A stretch of 64,000 bases of DNA from the NCBI GenBank assembly GCA_021771025.1, contig JAETPW010000009.1:1-64000 (forward strand), written 5' to 3'. The translations under genes were made by a program, and so were the position numbers. The notes beneath the pieces are model-generated. The model saw only the letters and a program-made list of their open reading frames with translations. It did no database searches and had not been told where the DNA came from. Positions within the stretch are counted from its first letter, which is position 1. Each line of letters starts with the position of its first letter. The stretch comes from Clostridiaceae bacterium (GTDB lineage Bacteria > Bacillota > Clostridia > TANB77 > CAG-508). Below, piece after piece: positions 62,750 to 64,000 of this stretch.

Positions 62750-62782
62750 CGACTAATCTAATATTCAATATTAGATTAGTCG
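62750..62782. repeat. 33-nt perfect palindrome at the recombinase stop codon
   Basis: CGACTAATCTAATATT and its inverse around one central base. The recombinase stop codon lies inside. It sits about 30 bases from the ZIP junction and may be part of the element end; on the minus strand no U-run follows it. Confidence 0.7.
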
Positions 62783-64000
62783 TTTTGTGCATTTTTGATA
62801 TTAATATCATTTAATCTCTTAAAATTAAAAATGATATCTACCTGCTTATCTTGGTGTATTTCTATTTTATTAATAATTACCTTCATTATTTCAGGTGTCG
62901 GCTTTTCTAGTTTTAAAAATTCTTTAACAATGTTTTCTATCTCTTTACTATCATCTTGCATAGCATTTTCTTTTTTGTTTTTTAACTCATTGTATTCCTT
63001 TTCTTTTTCATTTACTTCATTGATTAGTTTGTTAAATACCCTTTCATACATTTCTTCGCTAACTTTACCGTTTAATTTGTCAACATACATTTTGTCTATG
63101 TTATCTTTTATAAGGTTAATTTCTGTTTGTTTCTGTTTTAGCATTTTTCCATAATCTTGTTTTGTTTTATTGTTTTTTACGTTCAATTCTATTTTCTTAC
63201 TATCGATTGCTAAAAATAAATTCTTTATGTATTGTAGTATTGTTTTTTCTAATGATTCATAGCTAAATCCATGTGATGTACAAAGTCCTAATTTTGAGTT
63301 TCTACGATAATTATTACATATCATAAACATATAGCCGTTTTTCTTTCCTCTTACTCCTATTTTGTGTTTGCATTCATAACAAAACAATAATCCATCTAAT
63401 AAAAACTTATGTTTTTTTTCATTTCTATTATATTTTTGCACAATTACCATTTTTTGTACTTTGTCAAAAAGCTGCTTTTCAATGATTGGTTCGTGTGTGT
63501 TTTCCACAATGTTCCACTGTTCTTGTGGATTACTTCTTAATTTTCTGTTTTTATAACTTATTCTACTTCTTTTATTTTGGACTGTATTTCCAATATACAC
63601 CTCATTTTTTAAGATGTTTTTTACTGTTTTGTTTTCCCAAAATGTTGCTTTGTTGTATCTTAATTGATTTGCTGTTGGTATTTTGTTGTCATTTAGATAA
63701 TTTTTAATGGTTCCTATTTCTTCTCCGTAAACTTGCCATATTAAAAATAGTTTTTACGATTTCCGCTTCTGGCTCACATATCATCAATTTGTTTTTATCG
63801 TTTGGGTCTTTTACATATCCTAGTGCTGTTTTTCCTCCTACCCATTTTCCTTGTTTTTGCATGGTATGTAAGGCTGTCCTAATCTTTTTAGATAAATCTT
63901 TGGAATACATATCATTTAAGATAGATTTAAATGGTGCTATATCATTATTGCCATTATTAGTGGCAAAAGTGTCTATCCCATCTGTTACAGAAACATATCT
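62776..64000 (-). pseudogene. Large serine recombinase, frameshifted and truncated by window edge
   Basis: Reading in from the right edge: RYVSVTDGID and NDIAPFKSILNDMYSKD, the end of the resolvase catalytic domain, then KIRTALHTMQKQGKWVGG (Recombinase domain), then a one-base shift near the T-run at about 63740-63750 after EIVKTIFN. The other frame continues GTIKNYLNDNKIPTANQL, VYIGNTVQNKRSR, a zinc ribbon (LFCYECKHKIG, ICNNYRR, GLCTSHG) and a coiled-coil C-terminus. Such proteins insert and excise integrative elements or prophages. The frame change makes this copy inactive unless it is a sequencing error. The catalytic serine region is outside the window. The gene ends next to the interrupted ZIP gene, where an attachment site is expected. 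Confidence 0.85.

Noticed and set aside
62750..62782. Perfect palindrome as an intrinsic terminator of the recombinase.
   Set aside because: On the minus strand it is followed by A-rich, not U-rich, sequence; only plus-strand reading would terminate, and no plus-strand gene ends there.
62424..62810. 128-codon minus-strand frame crossing the ZIP junction and the recombinase end.
   Set aside because: Different frame from both supported genes, basic low-quality composition, no homology recognised.

Overview
The window looks like chromosomal DNA of a low-GC, endospore-forming member of the Clostridia. Evidence: AT-rich Gram-positive promoters and strong AGGAGG ribosome sites throughout, spoIIE, two CotF-like spore-coat genes behind a near-consensus sigma-G promoter, mecA, and the DUF4321-radC-mreBCD-mrdA-minC block typical of rod-shaped Clostridia. 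I see no rRNA, tRNA or CRISPR array.

Layout. 1-4.4 kb: a truncated AAA-ATPase/PDDEXK gene, an HD-domain hydrolase, lemA and htpX. 4.5-8.5 kb (minus strand): a WG-repeat membrane protein with a tail-anchored protein of unknown function, then acpS and a TatD nuclease. 8.8-13.7 kb: spoIIE and a Smr-less mutS2 with a leader that looks like a transcription attenuator. 14.3-43.3 kb: the centrepiece, six giant surface-protein genes in three tandem two-gene cassettes, all on the minus strand. Each cassette has an upstream 'B' gene (Ig/DUF11-like stalk, Asp/Pro linker, SdrD_B calcium-loop domain, C-terminal S[VI]KTG plus membrane span) and a downstream 'A' gene (N-terminal [YF]C motif, SpaA/CnaB and SdrD_B domains, PSTG sorting-like signal). 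Each cassette has its own promoter, a conserved upstream direct-repeat element and its own terminator. 43.8-46.8 kb: a GLUG-repeat surface protein with a prepilin-like N-terminus, and two small genes of unknown function. 46.9-53.5 kb: cell shape and division genes; minC is present without minD or minE. 53.7-60.7 kb: mecA, an LD-carboxypeptidase, an M23 peptidase, the spore-coat pair, a HAD nucleotidase and pcrA. 61-64 kb: a DUF4143 ATPase, then a ZIP metal-transporter gene cut at its HxPEG motif by an element carrying a large serine recombinase, which is itself frameshifted.

Two threads run across the region. (1) A family of short GC-rich repeats (core TTGGGGACGGGGTAAAA or a GGACG variant) sits immediately after stop codons, mostly oriented with the upstream gene; in two genes the repeat encodes the last residues and the stop codon. 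(2) The three surface cassettes share a regulatory signature (TGTYAY-N5-TGTCAT-NAAAA-YTTAAT-N29-31-TCCGTAAT), suggesting common control by an OmpR/PhoB-type regulator. No sortase, RAYT transposase or response regulator is encoded in the window, so partners must lie elsewhere.
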